Assembly (NCBI GenBank): GCA_031769625.1 | Contig: JAUIMM010000519.1 | Coordinates: 2,351,501-2,415,500 of the forward strand | DNA length: 64,000 nucleotides | From: Taudactylus pleione | Lineage: Eukaryota > Chordata > Amphibia > Anura > Myobatrachidae | Direction of reading: 5' to 3' | In this document: piece by piece, positions 11,357 through 21,415 of the stretch | How positions within the stretch are numbered: the first letter of the stretch is position 1 | How the letters are laid out: every line of letters starts with the position of its first letter | Position numbers and translations under genes: made by a program | Notes under the pieces: generated by a model | Seen by the model: only the letters and a program-made list of their open reading frames with translations | What the model was told of the DNA's origin: nothing | Database searches by the model: none

Positions 11357-12143
11357 CTAGCTATATTTGTGTATTTATCATTCATGTCTACTTGGTCATC
11401 TATCATGTAAACAGAGAAACTATTTCTTCCTTGAGTGGTGAGATTCAGTATATCGATATCCAATATATTTTTAGCTGATTGTGTGTGTAATTTGGTCATA
11501 TACTCTAGGTACATAAGTTGTAACCATTTGTATGTTGGGGTTCTGATATTCTTATTGCCCCTTAGTCTAGTGTTTACTTTGTTTTTTGTCGGTAGATCTT
11601 GCTTAACCCCAACAGTTTTCAGTTGTGCTTGTTTAAACCCAAATTTGTCTCTTAATATTTTTTTTTTTTTTTTTGTATCTATGATATCATCCTCTCTTTT
11701 CTTTAGTCTGTTTGTTATGAGTGCTTCTAAATTTTTAGATTCTATATCTTCTTTGTATGGCTCTAGTTGTTGATCTAATTTATTGATCTCTAGACCCAAT
11801 GTATCTAATTCAGTTTGTCTAGTGGTAATGATTAATTCTATGAGTTTGTGGGAACATTCTTTTAATATTCCTTCCCAACTGTTAGTAAATTCTTTGTTGT
11901 CTTGATTATGTGCTGGTGTTTTCTTCACCCTGAACCCTTTAGAGATGATGTTTTGTTCCTGAATCCACTTGAGTGTATTCAAATCTCACCATAGTCTAGT
12001 TTCTTTGGCTAAAAGCTTCTCTAACTGTAAAAGGGAATGACAAAATGTATCGTTTTGTGGGTCAGGATGATCTCTGCCAGCTAATTCTGTAAATAGAATG
12101 TTTGCTATCTCATTCCTTGTGTTCCTGGTGTCTAGCAGGCCCA
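11323..12143 (-). pseudogene. PLE family B N-terminal coiled-coil region
   Basis: The minus-strand frame opens at about 12196 and its first Met is at 12143 (MGLLDTRNTRNEIANILF). It runs to 11323 with one in-frame TGA near 11988 (LW*DLNTL, probably a former Trp codon). It is Lys/Glu-rich with heptad-like hydrophobic spacing around LDTLGLEINKLDQQLEPYKE and a polylysine run (DTKKKKK) near 11660 that coincides with a long T tract on the plus strand. PLE proteins have poorly conserved N-terminal extensions; I do not recognise a specific domain. The upstream 5' segment to 12297 has no further start in frame. Confidence 0.65.
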
Positions 12144-12301
12144 TATGTAATCGGTCGTAATTTGACCAGGCAGCTGTAACTTGGGATAGTACAAGTTAAA
12201 TATTACAAAAGGTAAGGAACAGCGCTCTTGGCCCTCTGTGGGGATGTCCCTAGCTGCTCCACTAATAGAGGTATCCCGACCTCTTAATGGTAACTTTATG
12301 C

Positions 12302-12316
12302 AATGTTATGAATAGA
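12302..12316. repeat. Third copy of the target sequence inside the B complex
   Basis: aatgttatgaataga occurs again between the B 5' end (about 12297) and a second B 3'-end fragment. Identity extends four bases upstream (atgc) to the left flank at 7167-7170, so this is the genomic flank copied along with the element and not a chance match. Confidence 0.8.
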
Positions 12317-12655
12317 AAGTGGTGCACTCTAGGACAAACTTGATGTACTGTGATCTATATTATTTACGTATCTTTTATGCTTATGATTATTTCTGTAATT
12401 ATCTTAATCATAAATCTATAGATCCATCTCTTGATCTGAGAAAAAGTCCGAATTTATAATCTGTAGGCAGGGTGTTCTTAAAATATGTCCATTTGGTGTA
12501 AATACCGGTCTTTAATTGGATAATGTTTATAAATATATCCAAGAATCAGTTCTGGAATTCTTATAGAGAACACACTGTGTTGCTCAAATCCTCTTTTGAT
12601 ATTGCCAATATGCTCTCCAATTCTTACTTTTAGACTCCTCGTTGTGCACCCTACA
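12317..12655 (-). repeat. Tandem, internally deleted B 3' end behind the B 5' end
   Basis: 12317-12570 repeats 7186-7440 in the same orientation. At about 12571 it jumps to a 90-bp piece of the GIY-YIG coding region (copy of about 8957-9048). Relative to the main copy, about 1.5 kb (7441-8956) is missing. This is a head-to-tail junction: 3' end of an upstream copy joined to the 5' end of the main one. Confidence 0.8.
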
Positions 12656-13467
12656 TACTGTATATAAGACTATATGTGCCTGTATGCACCATTGTATTTT
12701 TTATTACCTTTTATTTATTTTTTTATTTTTTGACTATTAATGTGATGGATGTTTTTAAGCAGTAGGACTCTGGTGAGTCACGTTGTCCACACCTAATAAA
12801 ATAGTTGTATTAGACTGGAGTCTATAGTACCATCCTTTATAGTACATAATTCCTGACCTCTACATCTACAAGCACCGGGACTGGGAATACCAGCAGGAAC
12901 ATATTGCATCATTTGGTAAGTACTTACATTACTTACCCATCCTGCATGATTCTGTTTACCCAAGTCCCTGATACTGTGCATATATATTACATTTGAGGTG
13001 GAGAGGAGCATGAAGAATGTGACGCTGCTACCATTATCAGAACACCCATCCAACAGACATCACAGAATACAATACCCCGGGATTATTTATGAACTTATTT
13101 CCCCCTATTTTGTATAAGAATTCCAGAACTGATTCTTGGATATATTTATAAACATTATCCAATTAAAGACCGGTATTTACACCCTATGCACATATTTTAA
13201 AAACACCCTGCCTACAGATTATAAATTGGGACTTTTTTTCAGATCAAGAGATGGATCTAAAGATCTATGATTAAGATAATTACAGAAATAATCATAAGCA
13301 TAAAAGATACGTAAATAATATAGATCACAGTACATCAAGTTTGTCCTAGAGCGCACCACTTTCTGGTCTCTATAAAGTTACCATTAAGAGGTTGGGATAC
13401 CTCTATTAGTGGAGCAGCTAGGGACATCCACACAGAGAGCCAAAAGGCGCTGTTCTTTACCTTTTGA
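12656..13467 (+). repeat. Inverted copy of B termini
   Basis: 12656-13375 is the reverse complement of about 7890-7186. 13376-13467 is the reverse complement of about 12297-12206. The 5'-end piece and 3'-end piece are joined here as at 12297/12317, but with a 7-base spacer (agagacc) in place of the target-like 15-mer. The inverted block ends exactly at the right target duplication. Confidence 0.8.
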
Positions 13468-13468
13468 A

Positions 13469-13483
13469 ATGTTATGAATAGAT
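13469..13483. repeat. Target site duplication of family B, right copy
   Basis: Matches 7171-7185 in all 15 bases and is followed by the uninterrupted family A sequence ttacagagtcacag, as in the minus copy. Confidence 0.85.
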
Positions 13484-13698
13484 TACAGAGTCACAGTGTG
13501 TCTAGACATTTTTCTTTGCTACATGGAAGTGATCCGTCAGGACTTAAACTAACAGTGGTTGAACACTTTGAAGGAACCAGAAGAGGAGGAGATAGGTTCA
13601 AGAAATTGTGTTTAGGGGAATCCTCTTGGATTCTCAAATTGGACACACTCCATCCAAAGAGTCTAAATGTAGCTTTAGATTACACGTGTTTGGACTAG
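13469..13698 (+). pseudogene. PLE family A GIY-YIG, second half after the insertion
   Basis: Reads NVMNRLQSHSVSRHF, then the distal endonuclease with FKKLCLGESSWILKLD and a terminal HxCLD-like end (YTCLD) and stop, matching the C-terminal part of the minus-copy domain. It directly continues the frame that stops at 7185: NVMNR is present on both sides because the 15-bp target duplication encodes it. The Glu of the distal box is kept, but the preceding Arg is Gly. Removal of 7186-13468 and one target copy would rejoin the domain. Confidence 0.9.
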
Positions 13699-14918
13699 TT
13701 ATCTGTCAGGGTTGTTTCACAAGCCATATCAGATTATTTTGGTGTTCTTTGGGGTTTACATGTACCCAATGTACAGGGGAATACATCAATCTATAGGGAC
13801 CTAGGGAGGTAGAGTGATACAAGCGGACGACTGTCGCTGTACACTCTATATCCTTATAGGTCCACTTTATTAACATCTTTGCTATTTTGGATTCCGAATT
13901 GTAATATCTAATACATCAATTTTATAAATAAATTTACATTCTTTAAGATTTAACTATATTAACTAAATAGATACATGTTAATAGGATAGGATGTCTCTTG
14001 TTGTCGATTGAAGTACTTTTCTAGGTGGAAATTCAACGAAAAATGAAAAAATGAAGAATGTCAATTGGGGATATTACAAATTTATGCACATGAATATATG
14101 TTTTGTAGGGATTAGGTTAGGTTTTGTATGCTGAAATATAATTATTGATATACAAAAAGAATAAATAAAAAATATATATAGATATGTTTACATGTGAAAA
14201 GATGGATAAAATGTGATACAATTAGTACTCTATGAGAAAAGAAGTAAAAGGGTAGGATTGATTGAACGATAGAATGGGAAATTTCTATCTGTACAGTGAA
14301 AATAACAATCAAAACTGAAAAATTAAAGTTAAAATAATGATTGGATGAAAAATAGGTATTTACATGTCTATATATGTGCATATATAAAGTGTCTATGTAT
14401 ATACATGGAATTTTATGTGTGTACATATGTATATAGGAATGATGGAGAATATCAATGATATTATTGGCATTAATTGGAGAAAGTTAGTTTAGAATTGTGA
14501 GATATATATGTTTAATAGTAGTTTTGCCAATTTAATTATAGATAAGAATTTCAAGTCAGATGATCAACATGTGGGATCGCATATTTTTATTATGCAGGTG
14601 AACTGTATTTATCTATATGTATATGTATCTATGCAAGTGTATGAGTATCAACAATTAGAGCTATATTTTTATTATTTTTTTATATTAGTCATTATTTATT
14701 GATTTATTATTATTATTATTTTTTTTATTATATTATTTATTTTTATTGTCATTTATGATTGGTATAATTTTTGAATGGTATATAAATAAAGGTTAAAATG
14801 AGATATATTATTAGCCAAGAGCCTTTCTGAATCAGTATAAAAGGTAATTGAAATGATTAAAATCCAGCTGATTTTATTTGCTTAATTGAGAACCCTATTT
14901 AAAGGTAGGATATGGACT

Positions 14919-14977
14919 GAATGCTCCTATCTTGAAAAAGCTCCAAGAGGGGAGCGAAACGTGTCGAAGGGGTTAAC
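14919..14977 (+). ncRNA. Hammerhead-like motif in PLE A 3' region (plus copy), degenerate
   Basis: gctcctatc, ttgaaaaa, gctcc-aaga-ggggagc, gaaac, gtgtc, gaagggg. Stem II is five clean pairs (GCUCC/GGAGC). Stem III is AC/GU, and stem I pairs GAAGGGG with CUCCUAUC allowing one mismatch and G-U pairs. The predicted cut would follow C at 14965. Core C3 and G8 are substituted, as in the minus copy, so they were probably lost before the two copies formed. Confidence 0.5.
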
Positions 14978-15649
14978 ACTGTGATCAGTGTTCAGCAACT
15001 CTCCGCACACCTTGCTATATGCCACCACCATCCACGTGGGAGCTCCTAACCAGACTGGAGCATCAGAAACCGGCAGCCAGGACATAGCGCAGTGCCGCAT
15101 TACACACTGCCGTCGGCACTAGGAGATTGTTACACAGACCGCGGTGTCGGACGGACACTGGCCTCAGCACAGCCGCCACTCCGCTTCATATGCCAAGTGG
15201 TTATTTCACGGCACATCCATTGTTGAGTGCAACGCAGCCTTGTGGATTTCTCCATTACCTCCAGCGCTATTTCCATCAGCAAACTCCGGCGTACTACAAG
15301 TGCCAGCTGGATACCAATTTACATCAAGTATTTTCCCGTTATTCAAAGCATTTGTATGTGGAAAATGGTGAGCATTTGAACTTTTATTTTTAAACCCAAC
15401 TCTAGACTAAAATCCCTTATTGGGCAATGATCTATTAAATGGATACATTTTAAATGGCCGTATGAGTTGTTGCAACAACTGTATCACTGTGATATTTACT
15501 CATACAAGAGTTACATTTTATGAATTTTGTCTTATTGTATGTCCAATAAATGTTATTAGTTACTTTTGATTCAGAGAGGCTAATGTGATTTCTGATTAAT
15601 CAAGTACTTGCTATTACACAGCCACAGTAGTGCAGCTTATCTTTCTTCA

Positions 15650-18600
15650 TATGGACTTAAATGTAAGGCTACTATAATGCACCTGGACTTAAATACAAGG
15701 CTACTATAATGCACCTGGACATAAATGTAAGGCTACTGTAATGCACCTGGACTTAAATGTAAGGCTACTATAATGCACTTGGACTTAAATGTAAAGCTAC
15801 TATAATGCACTTGGACTTAAATGCAAGGTTACTATAATGCACCTGGACTTAAATGTAAGGCTACTATAATGCACCTGGACTTAAATGCAAGGCTACTATA
15901 ATGCACCTGGACTTAAATGTAAGGCTACTATAATGCACCTGGACTTAAATACAAGGCTACTGTAATGCACCTGGACTTAAATGCAAGGCTACTGTAATGT
16001 ACTTGGACTTAAATGTAAGGCTACTATAATACACCTGGACTTAAATGTAAGGCTACTGTAATGCACTTGGACTTAAATGTAAGGCTACTATAATGCACCT
16101 GGACTTAAATGTAAGGCTACTGTAATGCACCTGGACTTAAATGTAGCGCTCCTATAATGCACCTGGACTTAAATGCAAGGCTACTGTAATGCACTTAAAT
16201 GTAAGGCTACTATAATGCACCTGGACTTATATGCAAGGCTACTATAATGCCCCTGAACTTATATGCAAGGCTACTATAATGCACATGGACTTAAATGCAA
16301 GGCTACTATAATGTACCTGGCCTTAAATGTAAGGCTACTATAATGCACCTGGACTTAAATTCAAGGCTACTATAATGCACCTGGACTTAAATGCAAGGCT
16401 ACTATAATGCACCTGGACTGGACTTGAATGCAAGGCTACTATAATGCACTTGGACTTAAATGCAAGGCTACTATAATGCACCTGGACTTATATGCAAGGC
16501 TACTATAATGCACTTGGATTTAAATGCATGGCTACTATAATGCACTTGGACTTAAATGTAAGGCTACTGTAATGCACCTGGACTTAAATGTAATGCTACT
16601 ATAATGCACCTACACTTAAATGCAAGGCTATTATAATGCACTTGGACTTAAATGCAAGGCTGCTATAATGCATCTGGACTTAAATGTAAGGCTACTATAA
16701 TGTACCTGGACATAAATGCAAGGCTACTATAATGCACCTGGACTGGACTTGAATGCAAGGCTACTATAATGCACTTGGACTTAAATGCAAGGCTACTATA
16801 ATGCACCTGGACTTATATGCAAGGCTACTATAATGCACTTGGACTTAAATGAAAGGATACTATAATGCACTTGGACTTAAATGTAAGGCTACTGCAATGC
16901 ACCTGGACTTAAATGTAACGCTATTATAATGCACTTGGACTTGAATGCAAGGCTACTATAATGCATTTGGACTTAAATGCAAGGCTACTATAATGCACCT
17001 GGACTTAAATGCAAGGCTACTGTAATGCACTTGGACTTAAATGTAAGGGTACTATAATGCACCTGGACTTAAATGAAGGCTACTGTAATGCACCTGGAGT
17101 TAAATGTAACGCTACTATAATGCACCTACACTTAAATTCAAGGCTACTATAATGCACTTGGACTTAAATGTAAGGCTACTATAATGCACCTGGACTTAAA
17201 TGCAAGGCTACTATCATGCACCTAGACTTAAATGCAAGGCTCCTATAATGCACTTGGACTTATATGCAAGGCTACTATAATGCACTTGGACTTATATGTA
17301 AGGCTACTGTAATGCACCTGGACTTAAATGCAAGGCTACTATAATGCACCTGGACTTAAATGCAAGGCTACTATAATTCCCCTGAACTTATATGCAAGGC
17401 CACTATAATGCACATGGACTTAAATGCAAGGCTACTATAATGTACCTGGACTTAAATGTAAGGCTACTATAATGCACCTGGACATAAATGCAAGGCTACT
17501 ATAATGCACCTGGACATAAATGTAAGGCTACTATAATGCACTTGGACTTAAATGCAAGGCTACTATATTGCACTTGGACTTAAATGAAGGCTACTGTAAT
17601 GCACCTGTACTTAAATGCAAGGCTACTGTAATGCACTTGGACTTAAATGTAAGGCTACTATAATGCACCTGGATTTAAATGCTAGGCTACTTATAATGCA
17701 CTTGGACTTAAATGTAAGGCTACTGTAATGCACCTGGACTTAAATGTAACGTTATTATAATGCACTTGGACTTAAATGCATGGCTACTATAATGCACTTG
17801 GACTTAAATGTATGGCTACTATAATGCACCTGGACTTAAATGCAAGGCTACTGTAATGCTCCTGGACTTAAATGCAAGGCTACTATAATGCACTTGTACT
17901 TATATGCAAGGCTACTATAATGCACTTGGACTTATATGTAAGGCTACTGTAATGCACCTGGACTTAAATGCATGGCTACTATAATGCACCTGAACTTAAA
18001 TGCAAGGCTACTATAATGCCCCTGAACTTATATGCAAGGCCACTATAATGCACATGGACTTAAATGCAAGGCTACTATAATGCACTTGAACTTATATGTA
18101 AGGCTACTATAATGCACCTGGACATAAATGTAAGGCTACTGTAATGCACCTGGACTTAAATGTAAGGCTACTATAATGCACTTGGACTTAAATGTAAAGG
18201 TACTATAATGCACTTGGACTTAAATGCAAGGTTACTATAATGCACCTGGACTTAAATGTAAGGCTACTATAATGCACCTGGACTTAAATGCAAGGCTACT
18301 ATAATGCACCTGGACTTAAATGTAAGGCTACTATTATGCACCTGGACTTAAATACAAGGCTACTGTAATGCACCTGGACTTAAATGCAAGGCTACTGTAA
18401 TGCACTTGGACTTAAATGTAAGGCTGCTATAATACACCTGGACTTAAATGTAAGGCTACTGTAATGCACTTGGACTTAAATGTAAGGCTACTATAATGCA
18501 CCTGGACTTAAATGTAAGGCTACTGTAATGCACCTGGACTTAAATGTAGCGCTCCTATAATGCACCTGGACTTAAATGCAAGGCTACTGTAATGCACTTA

Positions 18601-21415
18601 AATGTAAGGCTACTATAATGCACCTGGACATATGCAAGGCTACTATAATGCCCCTGGACTTATATGCAAGGCTACTATAATGCACATGGACTTAAATGCA
18701 AGGCTACTATAATGTACCTGGACTTAAATGTAAGGCTACTATAATGCACCTGGACTTAAATGCAAGGCTACTATAATGCACCTGGACTTAAATGCAAGGC
18801 TACTATAATGCACCTGGACTGGACTTGAATGCAAGGCTACTATAATGCACTTGGACTTAAATGCAAGGCTACTATAATGCACCTGGACTTATATGCAAGG
18901 CTACTATAATGCACTTGGATTTAAATGCATGGCTACTATAATGCACTTGGACTTAAATGTAAGGCTACTGTAATGCACCTGGACTTAAATGTAATGCTAC
19001 TATAATGCACCTACACTTAAATGCAAGGCTGCTATAATGCATCTGGACTTAAATGCAAGGATACTGTAATGCACATAGGCTACTATAATGCACCTAGACT
19101 TAAATGCAAGGCTACTATAATGCACCTGGACTGGACTTGAATGCAAGGCTACTATAATGCACTTGGACTTAAATGCAAGGCTACTATAATGCACCTGGAC
19201 TTATATGCAAGGCTACTATAATGCACTTGGACTTAAATGAAAGGATACTATAATGCACTTGGACTTAAATGTAAGGCTACTGCAATGCACCTGGACTTAA
19301 ATGTAACGCTATTATAATGCACTTGGACTTGAATGCAAGGCTACTATAATGCACTTGGACTTAAATGCAAGGCTACTATAATGCACCTGGACTGGACTTG
19401 AATGCAAGGCTACTATAATGCACTTGGACTTAAATGCAAGGCTACTATAATGCACCTGGACTTATATGCAAGGCTACTATAATGCACTTGGACTTAAATG
19501 AAAGGATACTATAATGCACTTGGACTTAAATGTAAGGCTACTGCAATGCACCTGGACTTAAATGTAACGCTATTATAATGCACTTGGACTTGAATGCAAG
19601 GCTACTATAATGCACTTGGACTTAAATGCAAGGCTACTATAATTCACCTGGACTTAAATGCAAGGCTACTGTAATGCACTTGGACTTAAATGTAAGGGTA
19701 CTATAATGCACCTGGACTTAAATGAAGGCTACTGTAATGCACCTGGAGTTAAATGTAACGCTACTATAATGCACCTACACTTAAATTCAAGGCTACTATA
19801 ATGCACTTGGACTTAAATGTAAGGCTACTATAATGCACCTGGACTTAAATGCAAGGCTACTATCATGCACCTAGACTTAAATGCAAGGCTACTATAATGC
19901 ACTTGGACTTATATGCAAGGCTACTATAATGCACTTGGACTTATATGTAAGGCTACTGTAATGCACCTGGACTTAAATGCAAGGCTACTATAATGCACCT
20001 GGACTTAAATGCAAGGCTACTATAATGCCCCTGAACTTATATGCAAGGCCACTATAATGCACATGGACTTAAATGCAAGGCTACTATAATGTACCTGGAC
20101 TTAAATGTAAGGCTTCTATAATGCACCTGGACATAAATGCAAGGCTACTATAATGCACCTGGACATAAATGTAAGGCTACTATAATGCACTTGGACTTAA
20201 ATGCAAGGCTACTATATTGCACTTGGAGTTAAATGCAAGGATACTATAATGCACCTAGACTTAAATGCAAGGCTACTATAATGCACTTGGACTTAAATGA
20301 AGGCTACTGTAATGCACCTGTACTTAAATGCAAGGCTACTGTAATGCACTTGGACTTAAATGTAAGGCTACTATAATGCACCTGGACTTAAATGCTAGGC
20401 TACTTATAATGCACTTGGACTTAAATGTAAGGCTACTGTAATGGACCTGGACTTAAATGTAACGCTATTATAATGCACTTGGACTTAAATGCAAGGCTAC
20501 TATAATGCACTTGGACTTAAATGTAAGGCTACTGTAATGCACTTGGACTTAAATGTATGGCTACTATAATGCACCTGGACTTAAATGCAAGGCTACTGTA
20601 ATGCACCTGGACTTAAATGCAAGGCTACTATAATGCACTTGTACTTATATGTAAGGCTACTATAATGCACTTGGACTTATATGCAAGGCTACTGTAATGC
20701 ACTTGGACTTAAATGTAAGGCTACTATAATGCACCTGGACTTAAATGCTAGGCTACTTATAATGCACTTGGACTTAAATGTAAGGCTACTGTAATGGACC
20801 TGGACTTAAATGTAACGCTATTATAATGCACTTGGACTTAAATGCAAGGCTACTATAATGCACTTGGACTTAAATGTAAGGCTACTGTAATGCACCTGGA
20901 CTTAAATGCATGGCTACTATAATGCACCTGGACTTAAATGCAAGGCTACTATAATGCCCCTGAACTTATATGCAAGGCCACTATAATGCACATGGACTTA
21001 AATGCAAGGCTACTATAATGTACCTGGACTTAAATGTAAGGCTACTATAATGCACCTGGACATAAATGCAAGGCTACTATAATGCACTTGGACTTAAATG
21101 CAAGGCTACTATAATGCACCTGGACTTATATGCAAGGCTACTATAATGCACTTGAACTTATATGTAAGGCTACTATAATGCACTTGGACTTAAATGCAAG
21201 GCTACTATAATGCACCTAGACTTAAATGCAAGGCTACTATAATTCACTTGGACTTATATGCAAGGCTACTATAATGCACTTGAACTTATATGTAAGGCTA
21301 CTATAATGCAACTGGACTTAAATGCAAGGCTACTACAATGCACCTGTACTTAAATGCAATCCTACTATAATGCACTTGGACTTAAATGTATGGCTACTAT
21401 AATGCACCTGGACTT
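15650..21415 (+). repeat. 32-bp satellite array, about 180 units
   Basis: Tandem copies of a 32-bp monomer (for example atgcacctggacttaaatgc plus aaggctactata), with two common variants at the c/t positions (cacctgg or cacttgg, atgcaa or atgtaa). The array begins within a base or two of the PLE A terminus and ends at about 21415 in single-copy DNA. Rare variants recur at fixed distance: tgtagcgctcc at 16144 and 18544, and a cctggactggacttg insertion at about 16411 and 18812. These show a duplicated block of about 2.4 kb (75 monomers). Another local duplication of about 260 bp is seen at 19123 and 19384. No frame is conserved. Confidence 0.95.

Larger units (their letters stand above)
7186..13468 (-). 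mobile_element. Penelope-like element, family B, with partial tandem and inverted termini
   Basis: A second, clearly different PLE whose coding strand is minus. In coding order it has a 5' segment (12297-12206), an N-terminal coiled-coil region, RT, linker, GIY-YIG, and a 3' pseudo-LTR (8756-7186). Beyond its 5' end lie a same-orientation fragment of its 3' end (12317-12655) and an inverted fragment (12656-13467). The unit is bounded by aatgttatgaataga at 7171-7185 and 13469-13483, a 15-bp target duplication. The multipart end structure fits PLE pseudo-LTRs, which arise from tandem copies. It is younger than copy A because it disrupts A's reading frame. Confidence 0.85.
6044..15649 (+). mobile_element. 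Penelope-like element, family A, plus copy interrupted by family B
   Basis: Homology to the minus copy begins at about 6044 within the RT palm. It runs through RT and GIY-YIG to 7185, is broken by the family B insertion (7186-13468), and resumes at 13469 with the rest of GIY-YIG and the 3' region, ending at 15649. This copy is truncated about 350 bp further into RT than the minus copy. The 3' region (13699-15649) mirrors 4315-2357 nearly base for base, including the hammerhead-like motif. The 32-bp satellite starts at the next base or two. Confidence 0.85.

Noticed and set aside
2357..15649. DIRS or LTR retrotransposon because of long inverted arms
   Set aside because: The arms include coding RT and GIY-YIG on both strands; no tyrosine recombinase, integrase, protease or RNase H motif was found.
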